Origin: Candidatus Gallibacteroides avistercoris
GTDB taxonomy: Bacteria; Bacteroidota; Bacteroidia; Bacteroidales; CHK158-818
Direction of reading: 5' to 3'
DNA length: 14,697 nucleotides
Assembly (NCBI GenBank): GCA_018714665.1
Contig: DVNA01000035.1
Coordinates: 1-14,697 of the forward strand
Shown here: in pieces, positions 13,585 to 14,697 of the stretch
How the letters are laid out: every line of letters begins with the position of its first letter
Numbering within the stretch: position 1 is the stretch's first letter
Program-made: the position numbers and the translations under genes
The notes under the pieces: generated by a model
What the model saw: only the letters and a program-made list of their open reading frames with translations
Told to the model about the DNA's origin: nothing
Databases searched by the model: none

Positions 13585-14697
13585 ATGGCTAAATCATCAG
13601 ACGAACAATTAAAATATACCAGAAACATCGGTATCATGGCGCATATCGATGCGGGAAAGACTACGACCTCTGAACGTATTCTTTTCTATACCGGTTTGAC
13701 TCATAAAATCGGGGAAGTGCACGATGGTGCCGCTACGATGGACTGGATGGAACAAGAACAAGAACGTGGTATAACCATTACCTCGGCTGCAACCACTACG
13801 TGGTGGAATTACGGGAATGAAAAATTCAAAATCAATTTGATTGACACCCCGGGGCACGTGGACTTTACGGCAGAAGTAGAACGCTCCTTGCGTATCTTGG
13901 ATGGGGCGATCGCTACGTTCTGTGCTGTTGGAGGTGTAGAACCCCAGAGTGAAACCGTATGGCGTCAGGCTGATAAATACAACGTTCCCCGTGTAGGTTA
14001 CGTTAATAAGATGGACCGCTCGGGAGCAAACTTCTTTGAAGTTGTCCGCCAGTTAAAAGAGGTGTTGGGAGCCAATCCCTGTCCCATCCAAGTGCCTATC
14101 GGTGCAGAAGAGACATTCAAAGGGGTCGTTGACCTGATTAAAATGAAAGCTATTTTCTGGCACGATGAAACCATGGGTGCTGATTATAGCGTCGAAGATA
14201 TTCCGGCCAACCTGTTGGATGAATGCCAGGAATGGAGAGATAAAATGATGGAAAAGATCGTCGAATGCGATGATTCTTTGATGGAAAAATATTTTGAAGA
14301 TCCTGATTCCATTACGGAAGAAGAGTTGAAGGCTGCCCTGCGAAAGGGGACGATTGCTATGCAAATTGTTCCGATGTTGTGCGGATCATCTTTCAAGAAT
14401 AAAGGTGTACAGACTCTGTTGGATGCCGTTTGCGCTTATTTGCCCAGCCCGGTAGATACTCCCGCCGTGATAGGCCATCTGCCCGGAGATCCGGATACGG
14501 AAGTAAAAAGACATCCCTCTTCCAGTGAACCTTTGGCTGCTTTGGCCTTTAAAATCGCAGTTGACCCGTATGTGGGACGTCTCTGTTTCTTCCGCGTCTA
14601 TTCAGGCGATTTGGAAGCCGGTTCATACGTGTTGAATACCCGTTCAGGCAAAAAGGAACGTGTATCACGTCTATTCCAGATGCACTCCAACAAACAG
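13585..14697 (+). CDS. fusA: Translation elongation factor G (3' end cut by window edge)
   Basis: GTPase that drives ribosomal translocation and helps ribosome recycling. 371 codons are visible to the edge; the family is about 690-720 residues, so roughly half is missing. GTPase motifs are all canonical: G1 AHIDAGKTT (19-27), G2 RGITI (61-65), G3 DTPGH (87-91) and G4 NKMD (141-144), followed by the EF-G-specific insert and the start of domain II (EPLAALAFKIAVDPYVGRL). Together with its place after rpsL and rpsG, this marks it as the main EF-G (FusA1 type) rather than the divergent second EF-G known in Bacteroides. The start follows AAGAGAAGTAAAG, a purine-rich ribosome binding region. Confidence 0.98.
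   Translation, partial: MAKSSDEQLKYTRNIGIMAHIDAGKTTTSERILFYTGLTHKIGEVHDGAATMDWMEQEQERGITITSAATTTWWNYGNEKFKINLIDTPGHVDFTAEVERSLRILDGAIATFCAVGGVEPQSETVWRQADKYNVPRVGYVNKMDRSGANFFEVVRQLKEVLGANPCPIQVPIGAEETFKGVVDLIKMKAIFWHDETMGADYSVEDIPANLLDECQEWRDKMMEKIVECDDSLMEKYFEDPDSITEEELKAALRKGTIAMQIVPMLCGSSFKNKGVQTLLDAVCAYLPSPVDTPAVIGHLPGDPDTEVKRHPSSSEPLAALAFKIAVDPYVGRLCFFRVYSGDLEAGSYVLNTRSGKKERVSRLFQMHSNKQ

Noticed and set aside
1..14697. CRISPR array, tRNA/rRNA genes, insertion sequence, phage or defence system
   Set aside because: I read both strands and saw no regularly spaced repeats, no tRNA-like cloverleaf, no transposase, integrase or inverted-repeat ends, and no defence-type genes; the gene content is mostly core housekeeping.

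Overview
The window is a stretch of chromosome from a member of the Bacteroidota, most likely order Bacteroidales; I cannot name the genus. The evidence is that most upstream regions carry boxes resembling the Bacteroidetes promoter (TTTG, about 20 bases, TAnnTTTG), and that start codons are preceded by A-rich sequence rather than strong Shine-Dalgarno sites. The gene families also fit: a NigD-like lipoprotein, a DUF3467 protein, an exported GH99/WbsX-like protein, and the rpsL-rpsG-fusA cluster with Bacteroidetes-type proteins.

Layout. (1) Positions 1-891, minus strand: asd (aspartate-semialdehyde dehydrogenase), cut by the left edge. (2) 1124-5821, plus strand: an exported metallophosphoesterase, a large CPA2-type cation:proton antiporter with a C-terminal universal-stress-like half, and an exported GH99/WbsX-like protein, ending at a strong bidirectional terminator (5839-5869). 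(3) 5885-6109, minus strand: a small exported Cys/Lys-rich peptide of unknown function, with its own probable promoter. (4) 6316-9153, plus strand: a tight five-gene probable operon: tcdA (tRNA t6A cyclisation), a LolD-like ABC ATPase (4-base overlap with tcdA), a NigD-like lipoprotein, a DUF3467 protein and a PNPOx-fold flavoprotein. (5) 9231-11159, plus strand: cysS and sufE, 3 bases apart, with a cysS promoter and a 16-bp terminator hairpin (11166-11202) shared with convergent rnhB. (6) 11318-11929, minus strand: rnhB (RNase HII). (7) A noncoding gap of about 600 bases holding two divergent, near-consensus promoters (rnhB left, rpsL right), then rpsL, rpsG and fusA (cut by the right edge).

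Functionally this is mostly core housekeeping: amino-acid biosynthesis, tRNA charging and modification, Fe-S assembly, RNA/DNA hybrid repair and translation. Envelope functions are mixed in. TcdA and SufE may be linked through a sulfur-relay theme, because in E. coli the TcdA homologue CsdL works with the SufE paralogue CsdE.

I found no mobile element, CRISPR array, rRNA, tRNA, phage or defence island, and no clear undescribed multi-gene system. The points most worth a second look are the Cys-rich exported peptide, a 21-codon ORF in the rpsL leader, the antiporter's apparent lack of the usual membrane aspartate, the phosphoesterase's altered last metal motif, and the unexplained DNA between the rnhB and rpsL promoters.
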